Part shown: positions 13,521 through 20,260 of the stretch, in pieces
Numbering within the stretch: position 1 is the stretch's first letter
Layout: each line of letters opens with the position of its first letter
DNA from: a virus
Virus record (IMG/VR): IMGVR_UViG_3300031857_000212
Span: 1 to 58,030 of that record
Reading direction: 5' to 3' (one strand)
Length of the DNA stretch: 58,030 bases
Translations under genes and position numbers: made by a program
The notes under the pieces: generated by a model
What the model was told of the DNA's origin: nothing
Databases searched by the model: none
Seen by the model: the letters and a program-made list of their open reading frames with translations, nothing else

Positions 13521-13986
13521 GAATGCAATTGAGTGGGTGTTTGAAGCAAACTTTGCTGAAGAACGACCAGACATGCTTAATCTTATTATTTGCTCTCCAG
13601 GTGGAGATTTGAATGCTGCTTTTGCTATGGTTGACACAATGCGTGGATCAGCCATTCCCATTAGAACAATTGGCTTGGGTCAAATTGCTTCTGCTGGATT
13701 AATGATTTTTATTGCTGGTGAAAAGGGACAACGTATTCTTACACCGAATACTTCTATTCTCTCTCACCAATATTCATGGGGTGCTTTCGGTAAAGAACAT
13801 GAGTTGTTTGCTCAAATTAAAGAGTTCGACTTAACTACCAAACGCATGATTGCTCATTACAAAAAATGTACTGGGTTATCAGATAAAGAAATTCGTGAAG
13901 TATTGTTGCCACCACAAGATATTTGGTTGAGCGCAAATGAAGCGAAAAAATATGGGATTTGCGACGATGTTAAAGATATTAAGTAA
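13426..13986 (+). CDS. clpP: ClpP-like serine protease (S14)
   Basis: The start at ATG 13426 (or 13429) has AAGAAGGTGG upstream, giving about 186 residues that begin MEKLNLQLKDDSASRHSFFLM. The oxyanion-side SPGGDLNAA (57-65), the nucleophile region GQIASAGLM (S89) and ILSHQYSWG (H114) match ClpP, and LSANEAKKYGICDDV is the usual C-terminal motif. ClpP degrades substrates passed on by ClpX or ClpA, including tmRNA-tagged proteins. No phage ClpX is visible, so it would use host unfoldases. Alternatively it acts in head maturation. Confidence 0.88.
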   Translation: MMEKLNLQLKDDSASRHSFFLMMEEISLSTCKNAIEWVFEANFAEERPDMLNLIICSPGGDLNAAFAMVDTMRGSAIPIRTIGLGQIASAGLMIFIAGEKGQRILTPNTSILSHQYSWGAFGKEHELFAQIKEFDLTTKRMIAHYKKCTGLSDKEIREVLLPPQDIWLSANEAKKYGICDDVKDIK

Positions 13987-14155
13987 ATACGTACGTTATT
14001 CTGGTTTGTGGTTTGGATTGGTAATCAATCCATATCATTGGGATTTCAGATTTGAGTTTCTACATCCAGATGATTTGAATCCCAACATGCGTGGGATTTA
14101 TGTGACACTCGGACCAATTTGGGTTCGTGGTGTTGTTGATGATGGTTCATGGTAA
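13967..14155 (+). CDS. Small aromatic-rich hypothetical protein
   Basis: The likely start is ATG 13967, inside the end of clpP, giving 62 residues: MLKILSKYVRYSGLWFGLVINPYHWDFRFEFLHPDDL and then GIYVTLGPIWVRGVVDDGSW. It is rich in tryptophan and tyrosine. Related short proteins occur in other T4-like environmental phages. Function is unknown. Confidence 0.6.
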   Translation: MLKILSKYVRYSGLWFGLVINPYHWDFRFEFLHPDDLNPNMRGIYVTLGPIWVRGVVDDGSW

Positions 14156-14164
14156 GGAGAAAAT

Positions 14165-14380
14165 ATGAAAGCTGAATTTATTACATGTATCGTTGGTGCA
14201 GTTATTGTTTTGGTCACTAGTGTTTTGTGTTTAACGCACTACAATTTGCAACGTGATCTTGCGATGAAAAGTAACATCGAATCTGCTATTGTAAAGGGCA
14301 TTGACCCGATGTCTGTTAGGTGCGCTTACGGATATTCCGACACAGTTTGCGTCGTCTATACGGCAAATTTGAAGAAATAA
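14165..14380 (+). CDS. Small single-pass membrane protein
   Basis: This 71-residue protein has a TM segment at residues 6-25 (ITCIVGAVIVLVTSVLCL) and a soluble C-terminal tail with two cysteines (VRCAYGYSDTVCVVYT). A strong AAGGAGAAAAT ribosome-binding site precedes it. It ends a transcription unit, since a good terminator follows directly. Function is unknown. Confidence 0.7.
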   Translation: MKAEFITCIVGAVIVLVTSVLCLTHYNLQRDLAMKSNIESAIVKGIDPMSVRCAYGYSDTVCVVYTANLKK

Positions 14381-14384
14381 CCCG

Positions 14385-14413
14385 ATAACCCTACTCTCTG
14401 TAGGGTTATTTTT
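14385..14413 (+). terminator. Intrinsic terminator
   Basis: A 10-bp stem (ATAACCCTAC with GTAGGGTTAT) closes a TCTCT loop and is followed by five Ts at 14409-14413. It follows the stop of the membrane protein gene by four bases and ends the GroES-clpP unit. Confidence 0.85.
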
Positions 14414-14452
14414 CCCTTATAAATCAACAACTTACCAGCGTCTAGATAGGTG

Positions 14453-14481
14453 TTTACTTTAATTCGTAGGTGATGTATAAT
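14453..14481 (+). promoter_or_regulatory. Sigma70-type promoter
   Basis: TTTACT (14453-14458) and TATAAT (14476-14481) have a 17-nt spacer. It lies between the terminator at 14385 and the gene at 14513, which keeps a leader of about 25 nt with a GGAG site. The spacer lacks the TGCAA start of the other copies. Confidence 0.65.
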
Positions 14482-14512
14482 AACTCTATTGTCTAGGAAA
14501 ACGGAGTTAATT

Positions 14513-14755
14513 ATGGAAAAAGTTGAAATGCTAGTTTTTGGTAAACGTGCCTTAGTGGACGCTGACATGGTCAAAAAGATGACTCGTAAAGAGGCATTGG
14601 TTGGTAAGGCTACAGGTCTGCAAGATGGTTTGGAAAATTCTGCAGTTCCAAAAACTGATCCAATGTATCAGATGTTTGAGGCAGAGTTGCACAAAACAAT
14701 GGGGCAGATTATTCGTCTGAACCGCACGATTCGTCAAAATGTTCGCTTTATTTAA
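14513..14755 (+). CDS. Small hypothetical protein
   Basis: The start at ATG 14513 has a CGGAG ribosome-binding site and gives 80 residues. The product reads MEKVEMLVFGKRALVDADMVKKMTRKEALVGKATGLQDG and ends with helical segments (FEAELHKTMGQIIRLNRTIRQN). It is the first gene after a terminator-promoter pair. No family was recognised. Confidence 0.7.
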   Translation: MEKVEMLVFGKRALVDADMVKKMTRKEALVGKATGLQDGLENSAVPKTDPMYQMFEAELHKTMGQIIRLNRTIRQNVRFI

Positions 14756-14766
14756 GGAGAAATAAA

Positions 14767-15075
14767 ATGAAGAAATTTATTGTAGCTGTAGTTGCTGGTC
14801 TAGTTTTTAGTAGTTCTGCATTTGCATGGGGTCCACGTGAGCAAGGTGCGCTTGCTGGTATTGCTGGTCTGTGGGCATTTCAACAATTGCAGAGAGCAGG
14901 ACAACCTCAAGTCATCTATCAGCAGACACCACCTGTAATCATGCAACAGCCACCTGTAATCATGCAACAGCCACCTGTGATTTATGCACCACAACCTCAG
15001 CAATATTGCGAGTATACAGTGGTGACTGATCAATTTGGTTTCCAACGTAGTGTGCCTTTTTGCTACTATCGATAA
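14767..15075 (+). CDS. Exported proline/glutamine-repeat protein
   Basis: This 102-residue protein has a clear Sec signal peptide (MKKFIVAVVAGLVFSSSAFA, cleavage before WGPRE). The mature part has a hydrophobic LAGIAGLWAFQQLQ stretch and then a repeat of PPVIMQQ units, ending in a domain with two cysteines (QYCEYTVVTDQFGFQRSVPFCYYR). It resembles small exported bacterial proteins of unknown function and may have been taken from a host. It would act in the periplasm. Confidence 0.75.
   Translation: MKKFIVAVVAGLVFSSSAFAWGPREQGALAGIAGLWAFQQLQRAGQPQVIYQQTPPVIMQQPPVIMQQPPVIYAPQPQQYCEYTVVTDQFGFQRSVPFCYYR
14929..14991 (+). repeat. 21-bp tandem repeat within exported protein gene
   Basis: Two identical 21-bp copies at 14929-14949 and 14950-14970 are followed by a third, diverged partial copy to about 14991. 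They encode the PPVIMQQ repeat in frame (7 codons each). Such arrays change copy number by slippage without frameshift. Confidence 0.9.
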
Positions 15076-15078
15076 GTG

Positions 15079-15107
15079 TTGACTTGCAAAATACTTTAGG
15101 GTATAAT
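15079..15107 (+). promoter_or_regulatory. Sigma70-type promoter of repeated family (TTGACTTGCAA)
   Basis: TTGACT (15079-15084), a 17-nt spacer starting TGCAA and ending GGG, and TATAAT (15102-15107). The downstream ATG at 15114 lies seven bases after the -10 box, at the expected transcription start, so the mRNA is probably leaderless. Confidence 0.85.
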
Positions 15108-15113
15108 TACATC

Positions 15114-15461
15114 ATGACTACTTTGATTTACACCTCGTTTAAAAAACGCAAGCCATCGAAACCTACAGCGAAGCAACGTCAAGTTCAAGCTGACTGGGAA
15201 GCACTACTAAAGAAGTATGAGCCCAAGAAACCGATCCAAGCAAAGACGGATGCGTTCTCATACTCGCTTGGAGCACCTGCTTGTCGTGAGACACCTAAGA
15301 TTCCAAGTCTTCCATTTACTGGTGGTGTTTGTGCCAAGAAAGAAAATCCAGTCTACACTGGAAACGCTATCAAAGGTATTGGCACCATGCACAAGTCAAA
15401 CTCTGTGCCTATCTTTACCGACGAACAAGCTGTTGAAATTGCAACAATGCGTCGTAATTGA
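15114..15461 (+). CDS. Basic hypothetical protein from a leaderless transcript
   Basis: From ATG 15114 the product is 115 residues, starting MTTLIYTSFKKRKPSKPTAKQRQVQADWEALLKKYEPKK, a strongly basic N-terminal part. It continues with prolines and two cysteines (GAPACRETPKIPSLPFTGGVCAKKE) and ends FTDEQAVEIATMRRN. This pattern is common in small ORFs of freshwater and marine phages. There is no ribosome-binding site, since the promoter -10 box is only six bases upstream. Function is unknown, though the basic N-terminus could bind nucleic acid. Confidence 0.72.
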   Translation: MTTLIYTSFKKRKPSKPTAKQRQVQADWEALLKKYEPKKPIQAKTDAFSYSLGAPACRETPKIPSLPFTGGVCAKKENPVYTGNAIKGIGTMHKSNSVPIFTDEQAVEIATMRRN

Positions 15462-15486
15462 CTTGCAAAACTTTTTAAGGTATAAT
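15458..15486 (+). promoter_or_regulatory. Sigma70-type promoter of repeated family (TTGACTTGCAA)
   Basis: TTGACT (15458-15463) overlaps the TGA stop of the preceding gene; a 17-nt spacer starting TGCAA and ending GG precedes TATAAT (15481-15486). The ATG at 15492 starts six bases after the -10 box, so a leaderless mRNA is expected. Confidence 0.85.
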
Positions 15487-15491
15487 ATATT

Positions 15492-15758
15492 ATGAATCCC
15501 GCTTACTCCCAAATCGTATCTCAAGCAACTGATCGTGACTTCAACGGCATTGTTCAAACTAGAAATACTCTGTATGTTGAACGCATGCGTCTTGACAAAT
15601 TCTTTACTTTGTTCCTTGACAAATTTGAACGCAATATGGATCCAGATAATACGAATACTCCGATTTGGAATCTCTATAAAACTAAACTGAAGGAATATGA
15701 TGATGTCCAGCGATCAATTAAAGCAGCCGACTACTACCTCACAAAGCAGAATGTTTAA
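15492..15758 (+). CDS. Small helical hypothetical protein from a leaderless transcript
   Basis: This 88-residue protein starts MNPAYSQIVSQATDRDFNGIVQTRNTL and is probably all helical (KFFTLFLDKFERNMDPDN, then YDDVQRSIKAADYYLTKQNV). Similar proteins precede the late-transcription coactivator gene in T4-like environmental phages, in my recollection. It overlaps the gp33-like start at 15751 by eight bases. Function is unknown. Confidence 0.7.
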   Translation: MNPAYSQIVSQATDRDFNGIVQTRNTLYVERMRLDKFFTLFLDKFERNMDPDNTNTPIWNLYKTKLKEYDDVQRSIKAADYYLTKQNV

Positions 15759-15966
15759 AACTGCCAATGAATTTTCTCTTTACATTGAAGACGTGGTGAA
15801 GAATAAGAAGCAACCTTACATGGATGCAGTTCTTGACTACTGTAAAGAAAACTATCTTGAACCGAAAGATATCGTTAGCTTGATTAACAAGTCACTCAAG
15901 GATAAAATTGGTAATGAATTTCGAGAACAAAACTACCTCCCCAAACAAGCCCAGTTGGACGTTTGA
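15751..15966 (+). CDS. gp33-like late transcription coactivator
   Basis: From ATG 15751 the product has 71 residues: MFKTANEFSLYIEDVVKNKKQPYMDAVLDYCKENYLEPKDIVSLINKS then LKDKIGNEFREQNYLPKQAQLDV. This matches the phage late-transcription coactivator family (T4 gp33 type), which links late sigma-loaded RNA polymerase to the sliding clamp. An in-frame start at 15697 would add 18 residues and has an AAGGA before it. The presence of TATAAATA elements in the late region fits this role. The gp55-type sigma factor is not in the window. Confidence 0.72.
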   Translation: MFKTANEFSLYIEDVVKNKKQPYMDAVLDYCKENYLEPKDIVSLINKSLKDKIGNEFREQNYLPKQAQLDV

Positions 15967-16138
15967 TATTGTTGTAGTAATTTCTATTTTGGCTTTAATT
16001 GCATTTGGATTCTACGTTGCTTCAACACAACCAAAGCATGGAGTTAAAGTTATTGATTGTTCGTTAGCTGAGATCTCTCCAGATTTCACAGCAGAGATGA
16101 AAGAAGCATGTAGGAAAGCACGTAGTGGACGGATTTAA
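15914..16138 (+). CDS. Small single-pass membrane protein
   Basis: The start at ATG 15914, inside the gp33-like gene, gives 74 residues with one TM helix (FDIVVVISILALIAFGFYVAST, about residues 19-40) and a soluble tail with two cysteines (VIDCSLAEISPDFTAEMKEACRKAR). Short membrane proteins with this tail are common between gp33 and gp59 in related phages. Function is unknown. Confidence 0.65.
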   Translation: MNFENKTTSPNKPSWTFDIVVVISILALIAFGFYVASTQPKHGVKVIDCSLAEISPDFTAEMKEACRKARSGRI

Positions 16139-16739
16139 AGCATACAAGTATTACATGGCTATTAAATTGCACTTCACTAGAGATACCTTTGACGTGTTCA
16201 AGAATCGTGGTAGTGTTAAAGGCACACGTGAAGCATTTAATGCTCGTAATGATAGATACATATTTGAGAAGTTGGCAAGAAAGTATCCAGTGGATAAAGA
16301 CTTGATTCAATTCTTTGTGGCTAACTTTGCATACGGTAATGAGAATCCTCAGTATTCCTCGGAAGAGGCATTGAGTAATCTTGGTGAATGGATGAAGCGC
16401 AAGCAGTCTATCACTAAGATCTTCTCTGATGATTGCAGTAAGATTGTTATGTATGCTTACAAGGAAAAGTTAAAAGAACAATCAATCTTTTACTTTACTT
16501 GCAACAATTATCCAAGTATACTTAAGCTATTCCTTGGTGGACAAATAAGTATTGAGTCCGTCAGGATACTTGATGATATGATGAACCTTATTGACAACTG
16601 GAAACAAAATTCAACCATGTTATACTTGTGGGAGAATGAGATACGAAAGATTGAAAAAGTTAAGGGATTTGTGAAGTACGACAAGAGTAAGGTTGAACCA
16701 GTTTTCAATCAGTTTAAAGAAGAGATCCAAGAGTTATAA
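16125..16739 (+). CDS. gp59: gp59-like DNA helicase loader
   Basis: The GTG start at 16125 gives 204 residues that open DGFKAYKYYMAIKLHFT and include FNARNDRYIFEKLARKYPVDKDLIQFFVANF, IFSDDCSKIVMYAYK and YPSILKLFLGGQISIESVRILDDM. These follow the T4 gp59 pattern (helicase assembly protein, 217 residues). gp59 loads the replicative helicase on forked, gp32-coated DNA. An ATG at 16155 would cut the conserved first helix, so the GTG is preferred. It lies two genes before gp32, as fits its partner. Confidence 0.85.
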   Translation: MDGFKAYKYYMAIKLHFTRDTFDVFKNRGSVKGTREAFNARNDRYIFEKLARKYPVDKDLIQFFVANFAYGNENPQYSSEEALSNLGEWMKRKQSITKIFSDDCSKIVMYAYKEKLKEQSIFYFTCNNYPSILKLFLGGQISIESVRILDDMMNLIDNWKQNSTMLYLWENEIRKIEKVKGFVKYDKSKVEPVFNQFKEEIQEL

Positions 16740-16740
16740 T

Positions 16741-16959
16741 ATGGGTAAGACATACCATAAAAATTCGAAGAAGTTCGAAGAAGAATCTAGTGGGCGATCT
16801 GGGAAACCAGCTAGACATGCCAGCGGTAAAAAAACTGGTGGTATGAGAACGCTAAATAGTTATGTTGATGAAGATATTGATTTTGATGATGACATCTTTG
16901 ATGATGATATTGAAATGACCGATGACATTCAGATTCAACACAATACTAATACAAAGTAA
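16741..16959 (+). CDS. Small charge-segregated hypothetical protein
   Basis: From ATG 16741, one base after the gp59 stop, the product is 72 residues. The N-terminal half is basic (KTYHKNSKKFEEESSGRSGKPARHASGKKTGG) and the C-terminal half is acidic (VDEDIDFDDDIFDDDIEM). It is likely disordered. Its place between gp59 and gp32 suggests a role in replication, but this is inference. Confidence 0.65.
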   Translation: MGKTYHKNSKKFEEESSGRSGKPARHASGKKTGGMRTLNSYVDEDIDFDDDIFDDDIEMTDDIQIQHNTNTK

Positions 16960-16985
16960 TATTTTTAATACAAAGGAAACATACG

Positions 16986-17909
16986 ATGGATATTCAAAAA
17001 CTCCGCTCAATGCGCAACTCTGATTTTGGTGCAATTGCCAATGCTTTCGAGAAAGTTGCCAACCCCCAATCCGAAACCAAGTCCTACGTTGACGACCGAT
17101 TCTGGCGTCTAGAAGGCGATAAAGCAGGTAACGGCACAGCAACACTAAGATTCCTACCACGTGTAGAAGGTGATGAACTCCCATGGGTTCGTATCTTTTC
17201 TCATGGCTTCCAAGGACCAACTGGTAAGTGGTATATCGAGAACTCACTGACTACTCTTGGTGAGAATGATCCTGTTGGTGAATTGAACACTCAACTTTGG
17301 AACTCTGGTTCTGAAGCCAACAAAGAGATTGCTCGTAAACAAAAGCGTAAGTTATCTTTCACTGCCAATGTCTTGGTTGTGTCTGATCCAAAACACCCAG
17401 AGAACGAAGGTAAGGTATTCTTGTTTAAATTTGGCAAGAAAATCTTTGACAAGATCATGGACAAAGCACGTCCAACTTTCGAAGATGAAAAGCCAGTGAA
17501 TGTATTTGACTTATGGGAAGGTGCCAATTTCAAACTGCGTATGCGTAAGAAAGATGGTTATGCCAACTATGATGAGTCTGTGTTTGCTGATCCTTCTCCT
17601 GTCTCAGAAGATGAAAACAAACTGTTGGCAATTGTAAACTCTCAAACTAAGTTATCTGAGTTTACTGATCGTAAGAACTTTAAGTCTTATGATGAACTCA
17701 AGAAGAAACTGAATGAGGTTTTGTCTGGTGATTCTTTTGCTAGCAAATCTGCTGCAGAGATTGCTTCTGATGAAGATCGTCCAGTTCGTGCTGCACCAAC
17801 ACCAGCTAGTTCTATGCCAGCTTCAACTCCAAAGGCAAGCAAACCTGCTCCGATGGATGACGACGAAGATGTGATGTCTTACTTTGAGAAGATCGCACAA
17901 GAAGATTAA
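16986..17909 (+). CDS. gp32: gp32-like single-stranded DNA-binding protein
   Basis: This 307-residue protein has the T4 gp32 layout: an N-terminal cooperativity motif KLRSMRN (5-11), the OB-fold core (FWRLEGDKAGNGTATLRFLPR, KWYIENSLTTLG, KRKLSFTANVLVVSDPKHPENEGKVF, FDLWEGANFKLRMRKKDGYANYDES) and an acidic tail DDDEDVMSYFEKIAQED that recruits partners such as gp59. The zinc-binding cysteines of T4 gp32 are absent; the protein has no cysteine. It coats ssDNA in replication and recombination. A terminator follows it. Confidence 0.95.
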   Translation: MDIQKLRSMRNSDFGAIANAFEKVANPQSETKSYVDDRFWRLEGDKAGNGTATLRFLPRVEGDELPWVRIFSHGFQGPTGKWYIENSLTTLGENDPVGELNTQLWNSGSEANKEIARKQKRKLSFTANVLVVSDPKHPENEGKVFLFKFGKKIFDKIMDKARPTFEDEKPVNVFDLWEGANFKLRMRKKDGYANYDESVFADPSPVSEDENKLLAIVNSQTKLSEFTDRKNFKSYDELKKKLNEVLSGDSFASKSAAEIASDEDRPVRAAPTPASSMPASTPKASKPAPMDDDEDVMSYFEKIAQED

Positions 17910-17928
17910 GTAGTAGTCTACTTAAGAG

Positions 17929-17955
17929 AATGGGAGCCTTGCGCTCCCATTTTTT
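17929..17955 (+). terminator. Intrinsic terminator between gp32 and the convergent late block
   Basis: AATGGGAGC (17929-17937) pairs with GCTCCCATT (17943-17951) around CTTGC and leads into a T-run to 17955. It ends the gp32 unit. The opposite-strand tape measure stop codon (17954-17956) overlaps its T-run, so convergent transcription meets here. Confidence 0.9.
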
Positions 17956-20074
17956 ATGCGTATCTGCTAGACAGATAACTACTAACAGAATTATCTCGAT
18001 TACGTGGCTGTAATTTGATAGTTTGTTGGGTGTTCTGAACATTGTTAACAGTTGGAGCAGAAACAATAGTATTCCCACCACCAGAGTTAGGTTTCGAAGC
18101 ATCCATGTTTGCTTCTTTGTTTTGCTCAGATTGTTTAGCAACAGCATTACCACTTTGAGGTGATGTAGCTGTATCAATTCTTCTTGGATCTACTGCAGCA
18201 AACTGAGATGACCCTTGTCCTGCACCAGCATTACTAGTTCCTGCAGGTATTGCTGCGGATTCTGCTTTAAATGGACGCCATGGACCAACACCAAAATCTT
18301 TACCCGCTATGCTGAAGCTAATTCCAGGAATTTCAAAATTATTAAACCAGCCAAATACAGTATCTTTAAGATTAGAGAAAAACTTAGTTACTGGTTCAAA
18401 TACAGTCTTTAATGGCTGAATAATGAATTCGTCAAATAAGCCAGCCACAGTACTAAATGCTGCCATTACTGGCTCTTTGATATACGTATTGAATGCATCA
18501 CCCAAGAAATTAAAGAATTTGGTGATAGGTTCTACGATATATTCAGTAACGAATCCCGATACAGCATTAACTATATTCTTAACAGTTTCAGCATCAAACA
18601 ATCCGAATGTTAAGAATGATAGAACACCACCAAGACCAGCAATTAGTGCTTCACCAATAGATCCAGTTTCAGAGAATACTTTAAATCCATCCATAATACC
18701 ATTCACAAGCGACCCGATGATCATGGCTGGTGCGAAGAACTTAGTGAATGCTTTTAATAGGTTTTTTGGATTAAATAAGAACTTGACTGCAGTCATGAGT
18801 CCATTGCCAAGGAATCCCATAATACTATCCAGAATACCTCCACCTGCGCCAGCTTCTTCTTTTGGTGCAGGTTTAATGGCACCAGCTGATCCTCTTGTGT
18901 TTTCTTCAATCTGTTTTAATACAGCATTACCTTCATCTACCTTCTTATTTTGCTCAAGAGATGCTTCTTCACCTGACAGTGCAGATGCAGCAGATTCGGC
19001 ATTCTTATCTACTTTTTTAGGTTGAGTGAATGGAAGAATTATAGCAGATCGTTTTTGATCTTCTTGTGTTTGTGGTTTCTCAGTAATAACTTCTGGCTTA
19101 ATAGCAGAGATAACTGAGCTAACTGCAGCAGAAGCTGTAGCTTTTTGTTTCTTAGCTGATTTGGGTTTAGCTTTTTCAGTAATATCGGTAGATGCAGGAA
19201 CTCCAACATCAGCTGCTTGTTTCTTAGCTGATTTGGGTTTAGCTTTTTCAGTAATAACTTCTGGCTTTATAGCAGAGATAACTGGTTGTTTGACTAAGCC
19301 AGTTTTAGGATCAAATCCTTGAGGGCGAACACGAGTGTCAACCTTAGCTAGATCAGTAGCAAGAGTTTCTCTTTTCTTAAACTCTTCAGATCGTTTGATC
19401 TGTTCTTCAGTGAAACCTTGTTTCTTAAACGTAGAAAGAGCAGACTCATTCTTTCTAATGTTACGTTGGACGTTCTGCTGTTCATCAAACTGACGAGAGA
19501 AAATCTGACTAGCTTTTTCTGTGCCATGTAGACGTGCTGTTGGATCCATTTTAAGACGAGAAGCAACATACTTTTGACGTTCTTCTCGTTTATCAAGCAT
19601 GTCAGAGAATACGCCTCCAGTTCCACGTTTGACAATGCCTGTCTTATCTAAGAAGCCACGCATCGTAAAAAAGTCTTTTGCCTTATATTTAAACTCACCA
19701 ACACGATCGCCGATGCCTCTGAACTGGCGACGTTCCATAGCCTTACCAGTTATATCTTTGGCTTGCTCTTTAGATAATGGACTTCTAGGACTTGCAGCTT
19801 GCGCTAATTGTTTTACCTCTTCGGTAGTTTTCTTAATTTCAGTAAACAACTTAATGACGTTAGAATTAACACCACCTTTGTTCTTATCATTACTTGATTC
19901 GTTTAAATCTTTGATAGAAGCATTAATTTTCTTGAGTTCTTCAAGATTCTTATCGCCATCTTTATCAATATTGAAGGCTTCCTTAGTCTGAATGAGCTGA
20001 AGTAGTCGATCCTGTTTGGACAGTTCGAGTAATTTGTTCAGAGAATTCTGCTGATTAGCTAATACTGTTTGCAT
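17954..20074 (-). CDS. Tail length tape measure / baseplate hub subunit (gp29-like)
   Basis: This 706-residue protein is encoded downstream of the hub chaperone genes, the normal place for a tape measure. The first half is charged and helical with a repeated KAKPKSAKKQ/AIKPEVITEK module; residues about 430-530 contain hydrophobic helices (NLLKAFTKFFAPAMIIGSLVNGI, LIAGLGGVLSFLTFGLF). The C-terminal end RNRDNSVSSYLSSRYA is like that of other T4-like hub/tape measure proteins. T4 gp29 is 590 residues, so the tail may be somewhat longer. The start at 20074 follows the gp51 stop immediately. Confidence 0.82.
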   Translation of the reverse strand: MQTVLANQQNSLNKLLELSKQDRLLQLIQTKEAFNIDKDGDKNLEELKKINASIKDLNESSNDKNKGGVNSNVIKLFTEIKKTTEEVKQLAQAASPRSPLSKEQAKDITGKAMERRQFRGIGDRVGEFKYKAKDFFTMRGFLDKTGIVKRGTGGVFSDMLDKREERQKYVASRLKMDPTARLHGTEKASQIFSRQFDEQQNVQRNIRKNESALSTFKKQGFTEEQIKRSEEFKKRETLATDLAKVDTRVRPQGFDPKTGLVKQPVISAIKPEVITEKAKPKSAKKQAADVGVPASTDITEKAKPKSAKKQKATASAAVSSVISAIKPEVITEKPQTQEDQKRSAIILPFTQPKKVDKNAESAASALSGEEASLEQNKKVDEGNAVLKQIEENTRGSAGAIKPAPKEEAGAGGGILDSIMGFLGNGLMTAVKFLFNPKNLLKAFTKFFAPAMIIGSLVNGIMDGFKVFSETGSIGEALIAGLGGVLSFLTFGLFDAETVKNIVNAVSGFVTEYIVEPITKFFNFLGDAFNTYIKEPVMAAFSTVAGLFDEFIIQPLKTVFEPVTKFFSNLKDTVFGWFNNFEIPGISFSIAGKDFGVGPWRPFKAESAAIPAGTSNAGAGQGSSQFAAVDPRRIDTATSPQSGNAVAKQSEQNKEANMDASKPNSGGGNTIVSAPTVNNVQNTQQTIKLQPRNRDNSVSSYLSSRYA
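19145..19256 (-). repeat. Direct repeat within the tape measure gene
   Basis: A 40-bp sequence at 19145-19184 recurs identically at 19217-19256 and encodes ITEKAKPKSAKKQ twice. Flanking copies of the VISAIKPEVITEK coding segment (near 19090 and 19258) extend the duplication. The unit is in frame and marks an internal duplication of the tape measure. Confidence 0.85.
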
Positions 20075-20260
20075 TTAAGTGGCTTGTTTCTGTTTTAGTT
20101 TTTGAGTTTCTTCTTCTAAATGCTGCACCAACATACTAACGTAGATTTCTCGCTCGAACGGCATCATGTTATCCAACTCTTCTAACGAATATTTATGGTA
20201 TTGCATTAATGCAAAGTTCGTTTTGTAGTGGTTAAATGCCGTCTCATGACTAAGGTTCAT
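20075..20260 (-). CDS. gp51-like baseplate hub assembly chaperone (possible frameshift extension)
   Basis: This 61-residue helical protein (HETAFNHYKTNFALMQYHKYSLEELDNMMPFEREIYVSMLV, then QHLEEETQKLKQK) matches the small gp51-type partner that, with gp26, helps build the hub around the tape measure. Its ATG shares the last A of the gp26 stop (TAATG) and has no ribosome-binding site close enough. The preceding eight-T run is in the right place for a -1 shift that would join it to gp26. It may therefore be made only, or also, as a gp26-gp51 fusion of 303 residues. Confidence 0.75.
   Translation of the reverse strand: MNLSHETAFNHYKTNFALMQYHKYSLEELDNMMPFEREIYVSMLVQHLEEETQKLKQKQAT

Noticed and set aside
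14929-14991. Short repeats considered as CRISPR
   Set aside because: Copies are directly adjacent with no spacers and are in a reading frame encoding PPVIMQQ.
18423-19025. 200-codon plus-strand frame opposite the tape measure
   Set aside because: Opposite strand has a coherent tape measure with family-like ends; this product is serine/asparagine/proline-rich and unlike any family.
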